This document shows positions 8,567-15,759 of a stretch of DNA of 64,000 nucleotides, piece after piece; the stretch's first letter is position 1, and the number at the start of each line of letters is the position of its first letter. The notes under the pieces were generated by a model that saw only the letters and a list, made by a program, of their open reading frames with translations, was not told where the DNA came from and ran no database searches. The position numbers and the translations under genes are program-made. The DNA is from Parvularcula oceani (GTDB lineage Bacteria; Pseudomonadota; Alphaproteobacteria; Caulobacterales; Parvularculaceae): contig NZ_JPHU01000012.1 in NCBI RefSeq assembly GCF_000733125.1, positions 50,178 to 114,177 on the forward strand, written 5' to 3'.

Positions 8567-8591
8567 GCCGCCGCCCCCGAGGGGTGGCGGC
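8567..8591. terminator. GC-rich hairpin between convergent Usp genes
   Basis: An 11-bp stem (one G-T wobble) closes on a three-base CGA loop, in the 47-bp gap between two convergent genes. There is no T tract, but the position suggests a two-way terminator. Confidence 0.55.
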
Positions 8592-8599
8592 TCGCCGGT

Positions 8600-9427
8600 T
8601 CAATGCGCCATCAGTACGGGGAGCTTCGGCTCCGCCAGCATATGCTGGGTCATCCCGCCCAGGATCGATTCGCGCCACCGGGCGTGACCATAGGCGCCCA
8701 TGACGATCAGGTCCGCACCGATATCGCCCGCGGCCTGCTCGACCTGGTTCGCCGTGGCGCCCAGCCTGTCGCCGACCGACAGAATGGCGGCGTTGATTCC
8801 CTTGCGCCGAAGCGCCTCCGTGAGAGTCTCGGGCTCTGGCGCATGAGCCTCCACCTCTCCGAGGCTGAGGACGTCGACGCGCTCCGCCATCTTCAGGAGC
8901 GGCATCGCCGCGGCCACGGCGCGGCCTGCTTCCATGCTGCCGTTCCAGGCGATGAGGATCCTGGCCGGCACAGCCTTGAGCGCGGCCGGGAGCAGAAGGA
9001 CGCCGCGGCCGGACCGCGCCAGCAGCGCGAGGTGGAGGTCCGAGAGATTCAGCCTGTCCGCCGCGCCGCGGTTGTGGATCACGACGAGATCGCTGGCGCG
9101 GGCGGCCTTGGGCGCGAGGATGGACGCATCGCCGTCGGCGACCTGCCAATCGGTGGAGACGCCCCGGGGCGCATCGCTCCGCAGCCGCTCGAATGTCTCG
9201 GAAAGCCGCGCCTGCCTAGCCCTCGAGCGCTCTCCGAAGCTCGCCTCGACCTCCGCCATGTCCCATAGCGGATTGGAATTCGCGACGCGCCGCGGATCGG
9301 GCACGGCGTGATAGGCCGTGACATGCCCGCCCCCCGGCCCGGCGAGCAGAAGCGCCGCAGCGAAATCCAGGGCGAAGCTGGTCTCCTCGACCGCAGGAAC
9401 GAAGAGATCGGTAAGGGTGCTGGTCAT
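8600..9427 (-). CDS. Universal stress protein, two-domain-like
   Basis: A 275-aa Usp protein close in plan to those at 5728 and 17228. The N-terminal half begins TLTDLFVPAVEETSFALDFA. The central ASDLVVIHNRGAADR is followed by the second domain ILIAWNGSMEAGRAVAAAMPLL and a terminal VMGAYGHARWRESILGGMTQHML. The last segment is the Usp nucleotide-loop type with GGMT in place of the common GS. The start at 9427 is supported by the FNR-like box TTGACCTGCCCCAA 61 nt upstream and by a TAGGCT -10-like hexamer between them. It is a single-gene unit ending in the hairpin at 8567. Function is inferred only as stress-related. Confidence 0.88.
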   Translation of the reverse strand: MTSTLTDLFVPAVEETSFALDFAAALLLAGPGGGHVTAYHAVPDPRRVANSNPLWDMAEVEASFGERSRARQARLSETFERLRSDAPRGVSTDWQVADGDASILAPKAARASDLVVIHNRGAADRLNLSDLHLALLARSGRGVLLLPAALKAVPARILIAWNGSMEAGRAVAAAMPLLKMAERVDVLSLGEVEAHAPEPETLTEALRRKGINAAILSVGDRLGATANQVEQAAGDIGADLIVMGAYGHARWRESILGGMTQHMLAEPKLPVLMAH

Positions 9428-9481
9428 GAGCTGGCTCCACGAGGTTTCGTGCGAGCCTAGACGGGAGCTCAGGGTCCCACT

Positions 9482-9495
9482 TTGACCTGCCCCAA
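9482..9495 (-). promoter_or_regulatory. FNR/FixK-type box upstream of Usp gene
   Basis: TTGACCTGCCCCAA (flanked as TTTGAC...CCAAA) is centred about 61 nt before the Usp start at 9427. A -10-like TAGGCT, read on the minus strand at 9459-9454, is 32 bp from the centre. The arrangement copies that of ldhA. Confidence 0.6.
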
Positions 9496-9547
9496 ATCGC
9501 CCTCGACTGACCGGCGGGCGGCGGCAAACAAGTCCTCGCCCTCCGCC

Positions 9548-9967
9548 TCAGCGCCGCAAGGCCCCCAAGACGTCCCGCAGCTCGCCGGACAGGGTGCGGG
9601 CGACCGTGTGGTTCACGTCGTCGACGCTCAGGAGGCCGATCACCTGGTTCTCAGCCGACAGGACGGGACAGCGCCGGACGCCGTCCGCCTCGAGCCGCAG
9701 CACCACCGGAGCGATGTCCTCGGTCGGCTGGCAGGTGATCACCGGCGCGGACATCAGCGTGCCTACCATCACGGCCGAGGGATCGAGGCCCTCTGCCATC
9801 ACCTTGAGCACGAGGTCCCTGTCGGTGAGGACGCCCGCCGGTCGGCCGTCTTCCACGACCACCAGCAGGCCCGCCCCCTCCTCCCGCAGCAACCGGGCGG
9901 CTTCGAGGGCGGAGGCGCCCGGCCCGCAGGTCGGAACGGAGCGCTGCATGACATCGATGACCCGCAT
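9548..9967 (-). CDS. Tandem CBS-domain protein
   Basis: A 139-aa protein made of two CBS motifs and nothing else: MRVIDVMQRSVPTCGPGASALEAARLL...GVLTDRDLV (about 1-58) and VGTLMSAPVITCQPTEDIAPVVLRLE...VIGLLSVDDV (about 68-125). CBS pairs bind adenosyl ligands such as AMP or ATP and act as energy sensors, but no enzyme is attached here. I chose the ATG at 9967, preceded by GGAGGAG; a longer frame of 36 extra codons has no support. It is divergent from the beta-phosphoglucomutase/GH65 pair with an FNR-like box between, and its -10-like TAGGCG lies 33 bp from the box centre. Stand-alone CBS proteins are common next to Usp and Hsp20 genes in hypoxia loci. Confidence 0.88.
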   Translation of the reverse strand: MRVIDVMQRSVPTCGPGASALEAARLLREEGAGLLVVVEDGRPAGVLTDRDLVLKVMAEGLDPSAVMVGTLMSAPVITCQPTEDIAPVVLRLEADGVRRCPVLSAENQVIGLLSVDDVNHTVARTLSGELRDVLGALRR

Positions 9968-10018
9968 CTCTCCTCCTCTCGGGGTCAGCCGCCTAAACCC
10001 GGAAGGACCGCCCGCGCC

Positions 10019-10032
10019 TTGACCTCGAACAA
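10019..10032. promoter_or_regulatory. FNR/FixK-type box between CBS and phosphoglucomutase genes
   Basis: TTGACCTCGAACAA is centred 58 nt before the CBS gene and 42 nt before the phosphoglucomutase gene. A TAGGCG -10 on the minus strand suits the CBS gene. The plus-strand side has no good -10 at that distance. Confidence 0.55.
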
Positions 10033-10067
10033 AGTCCGCGGGCCGGTCGGTCTGGCAGCATCCGGCC

Positions 10068-10784
10068 ATGAGCAAGCCCTCCTCGCCTGCGCCATCCGCC
10101 CGCGTCGCTCTTCACGCCGACACCGTGCGGGCGGCGATCTTCGATCTGGACGGCGTGATCACCTGCACGGCGACGCTTCATTTCGAGGCGTGGCGGGATG
10201 CGGTGGCCGAGATCCTCCCGGGCGCCGCTCCTCTCGGAGCGGAGGAGTACCGCGCCCGCGTCGATGGCCGCTCGCGCGCGGACGGCGCGGCGCACCTCGC
10301 CGGGCAGAGGGGCACGGCGGACGAGGCGGGCCGGCTCGCGGACCGCAAGAACGCGCTCTATCGGCAGAAGCTCGAAGAGGGGCGCGCGGCGCTGGCGCCG
10401 GGGGCGCAGGCGCTTCTCTCGGGCCTTCGGCGCCGGGGCATCCTGACAGGTCTCTTCACCGCAAGCAGGAACGCGTCTTCGGTCCTCGGCGCCCTGTCCC
10501 TGAAGCCCTGCTTCGATGCGGTGATCGATGGCGAGACGGCGCGGCGCGAGCGTCTCGCGAGCAAGCCCGCGCCCGATCTTCCCCGCGCCTGCGCCGGGCG
10601 GCTCGGCGTCCGCCCCGATGCCTGCGCCGGGTTCGAGGATGCAGCGGCAGGCATCGAAGCCCTCGCCGCCGCGGGCTTCGGCATGGTGGTCGGCATCGCA
10701 GGGGACGACCGCGCCGCGAAGCTTCGCGCTGCGGGCGCCGGGCACGTGGTTCCCAGCCTCGCCTTTGTCGGGATCGTCCCATGA
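10068..10784 (+). CDS. Beta-phosphoglucomutase-like HAD hydrolase
   Basis: A 238-aa HAD-superfamily protein with the nucleophile motif FDLDGVITCTATLHFEAW (about residues 25-42), where D27 and D29 would be the catalytic aspartates. GLFTASRNASSVL is the motif II region, K164 in SKPAPD is motif III, and GFEDAAAGIEAL is motif IV. The VITCTATLHFEAW cap start is typical of beta-phosphoglucomutase, which converts beta-glucose 1-phosphate to glucose 6-phosphate. The downstream GH65 gene overlaps its stop by ATGA, and GH65 phosphorylases release exactly that beta-phosphate ester. The motif III and IV spellings are slightly diverged, so phosphatase activity is a possible alternative. Confidence 0.85.
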   Translation: MSKPSSPAPSARVALHADTVRAAIFDLDGVITCTATLHFEAWRDAVAEILPGAAPLGAEEYRARVDGRSRADGAAHLAGQRGTADEAGRLADRKNALYRQKLEEGRAALAPGAQALLSGLRRRGILTGLFTASRNASSVLGALSLKPCFDAVIDGETARRERLASKPAPDLPRACAGRLGVRPDACAGFEDAAAGIEALAAAGFGMVVGIAGDDRAAKLRAAGAGHVVPSLAFVGIVP

Positions 10785-13213
10785 GCACGGATTGGCAGAT
10801 CGCATGGACCGGCTGGGACCCTGCCGGCGAGGGGCTCCGCGAGGCGCTCTGCACGCTCGGCAATGGGCGGTTCTGCACCCGCGGCTCGACGCTCTGCGCG
10901 GAAGCGGGCGCGGAAAGCTATCCCGGCACCTATCTCGCCGGCGGCTATGACAGGGCGATCAGCACCGTCGCCGGCCACGCGGTCGAGAACGAGGACCTGG
11001 TCCGCCTGCCGGATTGGCTGCCGGTCCGCATCCATCTCGAAGGCGTCCCGCTGACCCTGTCGCGCAGCCGGGTGGAGCGCTACGAACAGAGGCTCGACCT
11101 GCGCAAGGGGCGCCTCGAGCGCGGCTATGTCCTGGCCGCGCCCGACGGGCGGCGGCTGCGCTTCGCGGAGACGCGCCTCGTCAGCATGCGCCGCTCATCG
11201 CTCGCCGCGGTCCGGCTGGAGATCGAGCCGCTGGGGTGGACCGGGCAGGCCTGCCTCGAGGCCTTTCTCGATGGCGGGGTCGAGAATGGCGGCGTGCCGC
11301 GCTACGCCGCGCTGGAAGGCCGGCACCTCTGCGCGATCGCCGCCGATCATCCGGCCCCCGGTATCGCCAGGCTGCGCTGCCGGACCATCCGCTCGGAGCT
11401 GGACATCGTCCTGGCGAGCCGCCTGTCCGTCACCGGCGAGCCCCTGCTCGAGCCGATCTGCAAGGACGAACGGGCGGGGCACAAGGCGATGCTGTCCCTG
11501 CGCGACGGCGAGACGGTCTGCATAGAGAAGGTGGTGGCCCTCACGACCTCGCGGGACCCGGCCATCGCCTCGCCCGCCCTTGCCGCCCCTGCGGCGGCGG
11601 CGGCGGCACCGTCCTTCGCCGACCTCGCCTGCGAACAGGAACAGGCCTGGGAAGAACTCTGGGACGGCTTCGATATCGGCCTTTCCGACGGGGGCGGAGA
11701 TCATCGGCGGAACTTGCGGCTGAACACCTTCCACCTCGTACAGACGCTGTCGCCGCACACGGCCGAGCTCGACGTGGGCGCGCCCGCGCGCGGATGGCAC
11801 GGAGAGGCCTATCGCGGACATGTCTTCTGGGACGAGGTCTTCGTCTTCCGGGTCCTGAACCTGCGCGCGCCCCGGCTGACGCGGGCCCTGCTGCGCTACC
11901 GCCTCCGCCGCCTGCCAGCGGCCCGCCAGGCGGCCGCCGCAGCGGGCTTTCGCGGCGCCATGTTCCCCTGGCAGTCCGGCTCGGACGGGCGCGAAGAGAC
12001 GCAGAAGCTGCACCTCAACCCCCGCTCGGGCCGCTGGCTGCCCGACGAGACGCAGCGCCAGCGCCATGTGGGGCTCGGCGTCGCCTATAATGTGTGGACC
12101 TATTATCAGGCTACGGGCGACCTGGACTTCCTCGCCGAAGGCGGCGCGGAGGTGATGATCGAGGTCGCGCGCTTCTTCGCCAGCCTGGCCGGGAAGGGAG
12201 CTTCGGACGATCGCTGGCACCTTCGCGGCGTCATGGGGCCGGACGAGTTCCAGACCGCCTATCCCGGCAGCTCCGGCGGCGGCATCGACGACAATGCCTA
12301 TACCAACGTGCTCTGCGCCTGGGTGATGGCGCAGACAGTGGAGGCGCTCGAACACCTGCCGCCCGCAAGGCGGACCCAGCTCGAGCGGGCCCTGTCCATC
12401 GGCCCCGGGGAGCCCGCGCTGTGGCAGGATCTGTCGGAGCGGCTCTTCATTCCTTTCCTCAGCAACGGCTATCTCGCGCAGTTCGCAGGCTATGAGGGCC
12501 TCGAAGAGCTCGACTGGGCCGGCTATCGCGAGCGCTACGGCGATATCAGCCGGCTCGACCGCATCCTCGAGGCGGAGGGGCGGGACGTGAACGCCTACAA
12601 GGCGTCCAAGCAGGCGGATGTCCTGATGCTGCTCTTCCTGTTCACGGCGGACGAGCTGACGGCGATCCTGAACCAGCTCGGCTATGCCTTCGATCCGGCC
12701 GGCATTCCCGATATGGTCCGCTATTACGACGCCCGGACCTCCCACGGCTCCAGCCTCTCGGCGGTCGTCCACGCATGGGTGGTGGCCCGGTCCGACCGCA
12801 GCCGCTCCTGGTCCCTGTTCGGCCGCGCCCTGCGCACGGATGTGGACGATGAAGGCGGCACGACCCGCGAGGGCATTCATCTTGGCGCCATGTGCGGGAC
12901 GATCGACCTCCTGCAGAGCGGCTATGTCGGGCTCGACGCGCGCGGCGGCATGCTGCGGGTCGACCCAGCCCTGCCCGCGCCCCTGCGCAGCGTAACCACC
13001 CGCGTGCGCTACAGGGGCCAGGATGTGTCGGTGCATGTCACGAAGGAGGCGGTGACGCTGACGGCGGGGGGCGGCAGCGTCCTGCCCGTCACCGTCGGCT
13101 ATCGGGGCCGGACCCGGCAGCTCGCGCCGGGCGCGTCCACCGTCTTCAGGCTCGTCCCCGCGCCGCAATCGCGGGAGGCGGCGGCATGCGCGGGCGAAGG
13201 CGCGCCGGACTGA
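10781..13213 (+). CDS. Glycoside hydrolase family 65 protein (alpha-glucoside phosphorylase-like)
   Basis: An 810-aa GH65 protein. The N-terminal beta-sandwich (about 1-270) leads to an (alpha/alpha)6 barrel with HGEAYRGHVFWDEVFVFRVL, FPWQSGSDGREE, the MGPDEF block whose Glu489 aligns with the general acid, and K610-Q-A-D-V, the family phosphate-site region. A small C-terminal jelly roll closes it. GH65 members phosphorolyse trehalose, maltose, kojibiose or nigerose to beta-glucose 1-phosphate plus sugar; the exact disaccharide cannot be told. The ATG overlaps the beta-phosphoglucomutase stop, so the pair should be translated together and would feed glucose 6-phosphate to glycolysis while saving one ATP, useful when oxygen is short. 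No transporter is linked. Confidence 0.92.
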   Translation: MSTDWQIAWTGWDPAGEGLREALCTLGNGRFCTRGSTLCAEAGAESYPGTYLAGGYDRAISTVAGHAVENEDLVRLPDWLPVRIHLEGVPLTLSRSRVERYEQRLDLRKGRLERGYVLAAPDGRRLRFAETRLVSMRRSSLAAVRLEIEPLGWTGQACLEAFLDGGVENGGVPRYAALEGRHLCAIAADHPAPGIARLRCRTIRSELDIVLASRLSVTGEPLLEPICKDERAGHKAMLSLRDGETVCIEKVVALTTSRDPAIASPALAAPAAAAAAPSFADLACEQEQAWEELWDGFDIGLSDGGGDHRRNLRLNTFHLVQTLSPHTAELDVGAPARGWHGEAYRGHVFWDEVFVFRVLNLRAPRLTRALLRYRLRRLPAARQAAAAAGFRGAMFPWQSGSDGREETQKLHLNPRSGRWLPDETQRQRHVGLGVAYNVWTYYQATGDLDFLAEGGAEVMIEVARFFASLAGKGASDDRWHLRGVMGPDEFQTAYPGSSGGGIDDNAYTNVLCAWVMAQTVEALEHLPPARRTQLERALSIGPGEPALWQDLSERLFIPFLSNGYLAQFAGYEGLEELDWAGYRERYGDISRLDRILEAEGRDVNAYKASKQADVLMLLFLFTADELTAILNQLGYAFDPAGIPDMVRYYDARTSHGSSLSAVVHAWVVARSDRSRSWSLFGRALRTDVDDEGGTTREGIHLGAMCGTIDLLQSGYVGLDARGGMLRVDPALPAPLRSVTTRVRYRGQDVSVHVTKEAVTLTAGGGSVLPVTVGYRGRTRQLAPGASTVFRLVPAPQSREAAACAGEGAPD

Positions 13214-13229
13214 TCCCTCCGCCCCCGTC

Positions 13230-13243
13230 TTGACCTGCCGCAA
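13230..13243 (+). promoter_or_regulatory. FNR/FixK-type box upstream of cytochrome c gene
   Basis: TTGACCTGCCGCAA is centred about 58 nt before the start at 13295. A -10-like TAGCCT at 13265-13270 is 31 bp from the centre. It is nearly identical to the box at 9482. Confidence 0.6.
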
Positions 13244-13294
13244 GGCGAGGCCACCGGGTCGCGCTAGCCTCCGGACAGCCAGGAGGATCCGATC

Positions 13295-13843
13295 ATGCGT
13301 CCCGCCATCCTTCTCTCAGGGCCGGTCCTCGCCGCAGGCGCCGCCGCGGCCCTGACTGCCGCCCCGCCTCATCCGCCCGCCGCCCCGCTACCGGCAGCGG
13401 GCGCGACGGCGCCTGCGGGGAACCCCTTCATCGGCCGGGACCGCTTCATCTCCGAAGGCTGCGTCATCTGCCATGCCGTTAGCGGCGTCGGCGGCACGGT
13501 GGCGCCCGCTTTCGATCACGATACGGGCGAGCCGCCCGCCGATGCGGTGGACTTCGCCGCGCGCATGTGGCGGGGCGCGCCGCAGATGGTGGAACTCCAG
13601 CAAGCCCTTTTCGGCTATCAGGTCGATATCCAGGCCGACGACCTCCGCCATATCGCGGCCTTCGCGCGCAGTCCCGAAGCGCAGGCAACGATCTCGGAGG
13701 ACCTCGTCCCCGACCTCCTCAAGCCGATGCTGCTTCACGAGCCGCTCTTCGGCCCCGAGCTCTACGACCGCTATCAGGGCGAGGAATGGCCCTATCCGGA
13801 CGAGGACTTCGACGAAGGGTTCGAAGACCGCCGCTATGAGTGA
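13295..13843 (+). CDS. Exported c-type cytochrome-like protein
   Basis: A 182-aa protein with an N-terminal signal-like segment (about 1-30, Ala/Leu-rich) and one haem c motif, C-V-I-C-H, at about residues 54-58, so it should be periplasmic. A Pro-rich linker precedes the haem domain. The downstream part DDLRHIAAFA resembles the last helix of class I cytochromes c. The C-terminal 60 residues are acidic (ending EDFDEGFEDRRYE) and have no family match I can name. The partner protein downstream overlaps by eight bases. AGGAGG lies upstream of the start. The electron partner is unknown; a low-oxygen respiratory or detoxifying role is inferred from the FNR-like promoter only. Confidence 0.8.
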   Translation: MRPAILLSGPVLAAGAAAALTAAPPHPPAAPLPAAGATAPAGNPFIGRDRFISEGCVICHAVSGVGGTVAPAFDHDTGEPPADAVDFAARMWRGAPQMVELQQALFGYQVDIQADDLRHIAAFARSPEAQATISEDLVPDLLKPMLLHEPLFGPELYDRYQGEEWPYPDEDFDEGFEDRRYE

Positions 13844-14423
13844 GCGCAAGAGGATCCTGATCCTGCTCGGCCATCCCGATCCGGGCGAGGACACCTACAA
13901 TGCCGCCCTCGCCCGCGCCTATCGGGACGGCGCGCGGGCCGCGGGGCACGACGCCGAGATGATCCGGGTGGGCGAGCTCGATTTTCCGATCCTCAGGACA
14001 AAGAAAGAGTTTCAGGAAGGCGCGGTGCCTCCCGCCCTCGAAGAGGCGCAGGCCGCCGTGGGCAGGGCCGATCACGTCGTCGTCCTCTTCCCCGTCTGGG
14101 GCGGCACGATGCCGGCCTATCTCAAGGCCTTCCTCGAGCAGGTCTGGCGGCCGGGTTTCGCGATGGACAGCTCCGGCCGCTTTCCGAAAGGCAAGCTCAA
14201 GGGAAAGTCCGCCCGCGTGATCGCGACGATGGGCATGCCCGCCCTTGCCTACAGGCTCCTGTTCGGCGGCCATGGCGTGAAGACCCTGACCCGCGCGATC
14301 CTCGGGTTTTCCGGCTTCCGCCCGGTCAGGACCAGCCTGATCGGGCTCGTGGAAAGCGGGACTGCGGAGCATCGCGACCGCTGGCTCCGGCGCATGAAGA
14401 CGCTTGGCGCGAAAGCGATCTGA
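13836..14423 (+). CDS. Flavodoxin-fold NAD(P)H dehydrogenase (quinone)-like protein
   Basis: A 195-aa flavodoxin-like protein of the NQO1/KefF/MdaB class. It opens RKRILILLGHPDPGEDTYNAALARAYRDGARAAGHDAEMI, with the phosphate-loop region typical of these FMN/FAD oxidoreductases. FPVWGGTMPAYLKAFLEQVWRPGFA is the classic second flavin-contact segment. Such enzymes reduce quinones by two electrons in the cytoplasm. The start overlaps the cytochrome gene's stop, indicating co-translation, although the two products would lie on opposite sides of the membrane. It shares the FNR-like promoter at 13230. Confidence 0.88.
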   Translation: MSERKRILILLGHPDPGEDTYNAALARAYRDGARAAGHDAEMIRVGELDFPILRTKKEFQEGAVPPALEEAQAAVGRADHVVVLFPVWGGTMPAYLKAFLEQVWRPGFAMDSSGRFPKGKLKGKSARVIATMGMPALAYRLLFGGHGVKTLTRAILGFSGFRPVRTSLIGLVESGTAEHRDRWLRRMKTLGAKAI

Positions 14424-14572
14424 AAAGGCCGCGAAAAACAGAGCATTGCAGGAGGGTTTCTGCAGAAGACAGATGCCCACACTGCATACGTGCTTTCCCT
14501 TACGTGTTGCACCGAATGTTCAAGGCCGTCCCTTTGTGAGACCATTTCCTCCTGGGGAGAATGGAGGAGACC

Positions 14573-15142
14573 ATGAGCGTGTTGAAGCGTTATGAGCGGG
14601 GAGAGGAGATCTATGCGCAAGGGTCGAAAGGCGGACGGCTTCCGAAGGTCTGTTCCGGCGCGGCGATCATCTATGCTTTGCTCGAGGATGGACGGCGCCA
14701 GATCGTCGACCTGGCCGGGCCTGGCGACTTTCTTCATTTCGAATTCGACGGCGAGCTCGATCATGCCGCCGAGGCGCTGTGCGGCACCGAAATCGTCGAG
14801 GTGAGCGGCGACAGCGCGTTCTCCGATCCCGATCTGTGCGCGCTCCTGGTCGAGCAGATGCGCATGCGGCTGGCGCAGGAGCGGCGCCATGTCACCATGC
14901 TCGGCCGGAAAACAGCTCAGGAGCGGCTTGCCGATTTCCTCGACGAGGTCGCCCGCTGCCTCGGCTGCCCGCCGGGCTATATCGACCTGCCCATGACCCG
15001 CCAGCAGGTCGCCGACTATACCGGCCTCACCCTCGAGACCGTCAGCCGCATCTTCTCCCGCTGGTCGCGCGAAGGGCGGCTGCGGAAGATCGGGCCCACA
15101 AGCTATGCGCGCGGGGACCATCCGCTTCCGATCGCGGCCTGA
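14573..15142 (+). CDS. FixK/FNR-like Crp-family transcription regulator
   Basis: A 189-aa Crp/Fnr regulator. The effector domain carries GAAIIYALLEDGRRQIVDLAGPGDF, typical of FixK/AadR proteins. There is no N-terminal cluster of Cys, so it should not bind the 4Fe-4S cluster of FNR itself. The C-terminal winged helix reads MTRQQVADYTGLTLETVSRIF. The E-x-x-S-R pattern of the recognition helix (ETVSR) is the one that in FNR reads TTGA half-sites, which match the TTGAY boxes found throughout the neighbouring island. I prefer the ATG at 14573, preceded by GAGGAG, over the ATG four codons earlier. The upstream gap (14424-14572) has direct TACGTG repeats but no clear FNR box. Confidence 0.9.
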   Translation: MSVLKRYERGEEIYAQGSKGGRLPKVCSGAAIIYALLEDGRRQIVDLAGPGDFLHFEFDGELDHAAEALCGTEIVEVSGDSAFSDPDLCALLVEQMRMRLAQERRHVTMLGRKTAQERLADFLDEVARCLGCPPGYIDLPMTRQQVADYTGLTLETVSRIFSRWSREGRLRKIGPTSYARGDHPLPIAA

Positions 15143-15153
15143 AGGAGGATGTG

Positions 15154-15759
15154 ATGCGGGACATCGAGAGCGAAATCCGCGCCGACTTGCGCGACGGCAC
15201 ACCGGTCCTGATCCGCCAGATCCGGCCCGAGGACAAGCAGCACCTGGAAATGGGCCTCAGGCAGCTCTCTCCGGAAAGCCAGCATTTCCGTTTCTTCGCG
15301 GCGAAGGACGAGTTCTCCGAGGAGGAGCTGCGCTTCTTCACGGAGGTCGACCACCATGACCACGATGCCTGGGGCGCCCTGGACCTGTCCCGGGACCCGC
15401 CAGCGCCCATCGGCATCGCCCGCTATGTTCGCCATGAACCGGGCGGCGATACAGCCGAATTCGCCGTGACGATTCTCGACAGCCATCAGAAGCGCGGTCT
15501 GGGCTCGCTCCTTCTCGGCGTGATCGCGGCGCGGGCGAAGGACAATGGCATTTCGCGCCTGCACTCGGTGGAGCTGGCCGACAACCATCCCCTTTTCGAC
15601 GTGCTGGCGGGCCTCGACACAGAGAAGCATTTCCGCGGCGAGGGCGAGGAGGAAGTGACGGTGCAGGTCTATGCCGATCCCGCCGCCTATCCCGCCACGC
15701 AGACGGGCGATGCGATGCGCAGGGCCTATGCCCTCTACGAGGATGCCTGCAGGCGATAG
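15154..15759 (+). CDS. GNAT family N-acetyltransferase
   Basis: A 201-aa GNAT protein. VLIRQIRPEDKQHLEMGLRQLSPES is the first strand/helix, EFAVTILDSHQKRGLGSLLLGVIAARAKDNG holds the acetyl-CoA loop (Q-K-R-G-L-G), and HSVELADNHPLFDVL follows. The substrate is unknown; similar GNATs acetylate proteins, and the family often appears as a domain beside Usp and CBS proteins. It starts at 15154 with AAGGAGG upstream, 11 nt after the FixK-like regulator, so the two form an operon. Its end overlaps the convergent kinase gene by 25 bp. Confidence 0.88.
   Translation: MRDIESEIRADLRDGTPVLIRQIRPEDKQHLEMGLRQLSPESQHFRFFAAKDEFSEEELRFFTEVDHHDHDAWGALDLSRDPPAPIGIARYVRHEPGGDTAEFAVTILDSHQKRGLGSLLLGVIAARAKDNGISRLHSVELADNHPLFDVLAGLDTEKHFRGEGEEEVTVQVYADPAAYPATQTGDAMRRAYALYEDACRR

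Noticed and set aside
11195..13243. Long minus-strand frame opposite the GH65 gene
   Set aside because: The GH65 frame has the conserved catalytic and phosphate motifs; the other frame has no recognisable domain or ribosome site.
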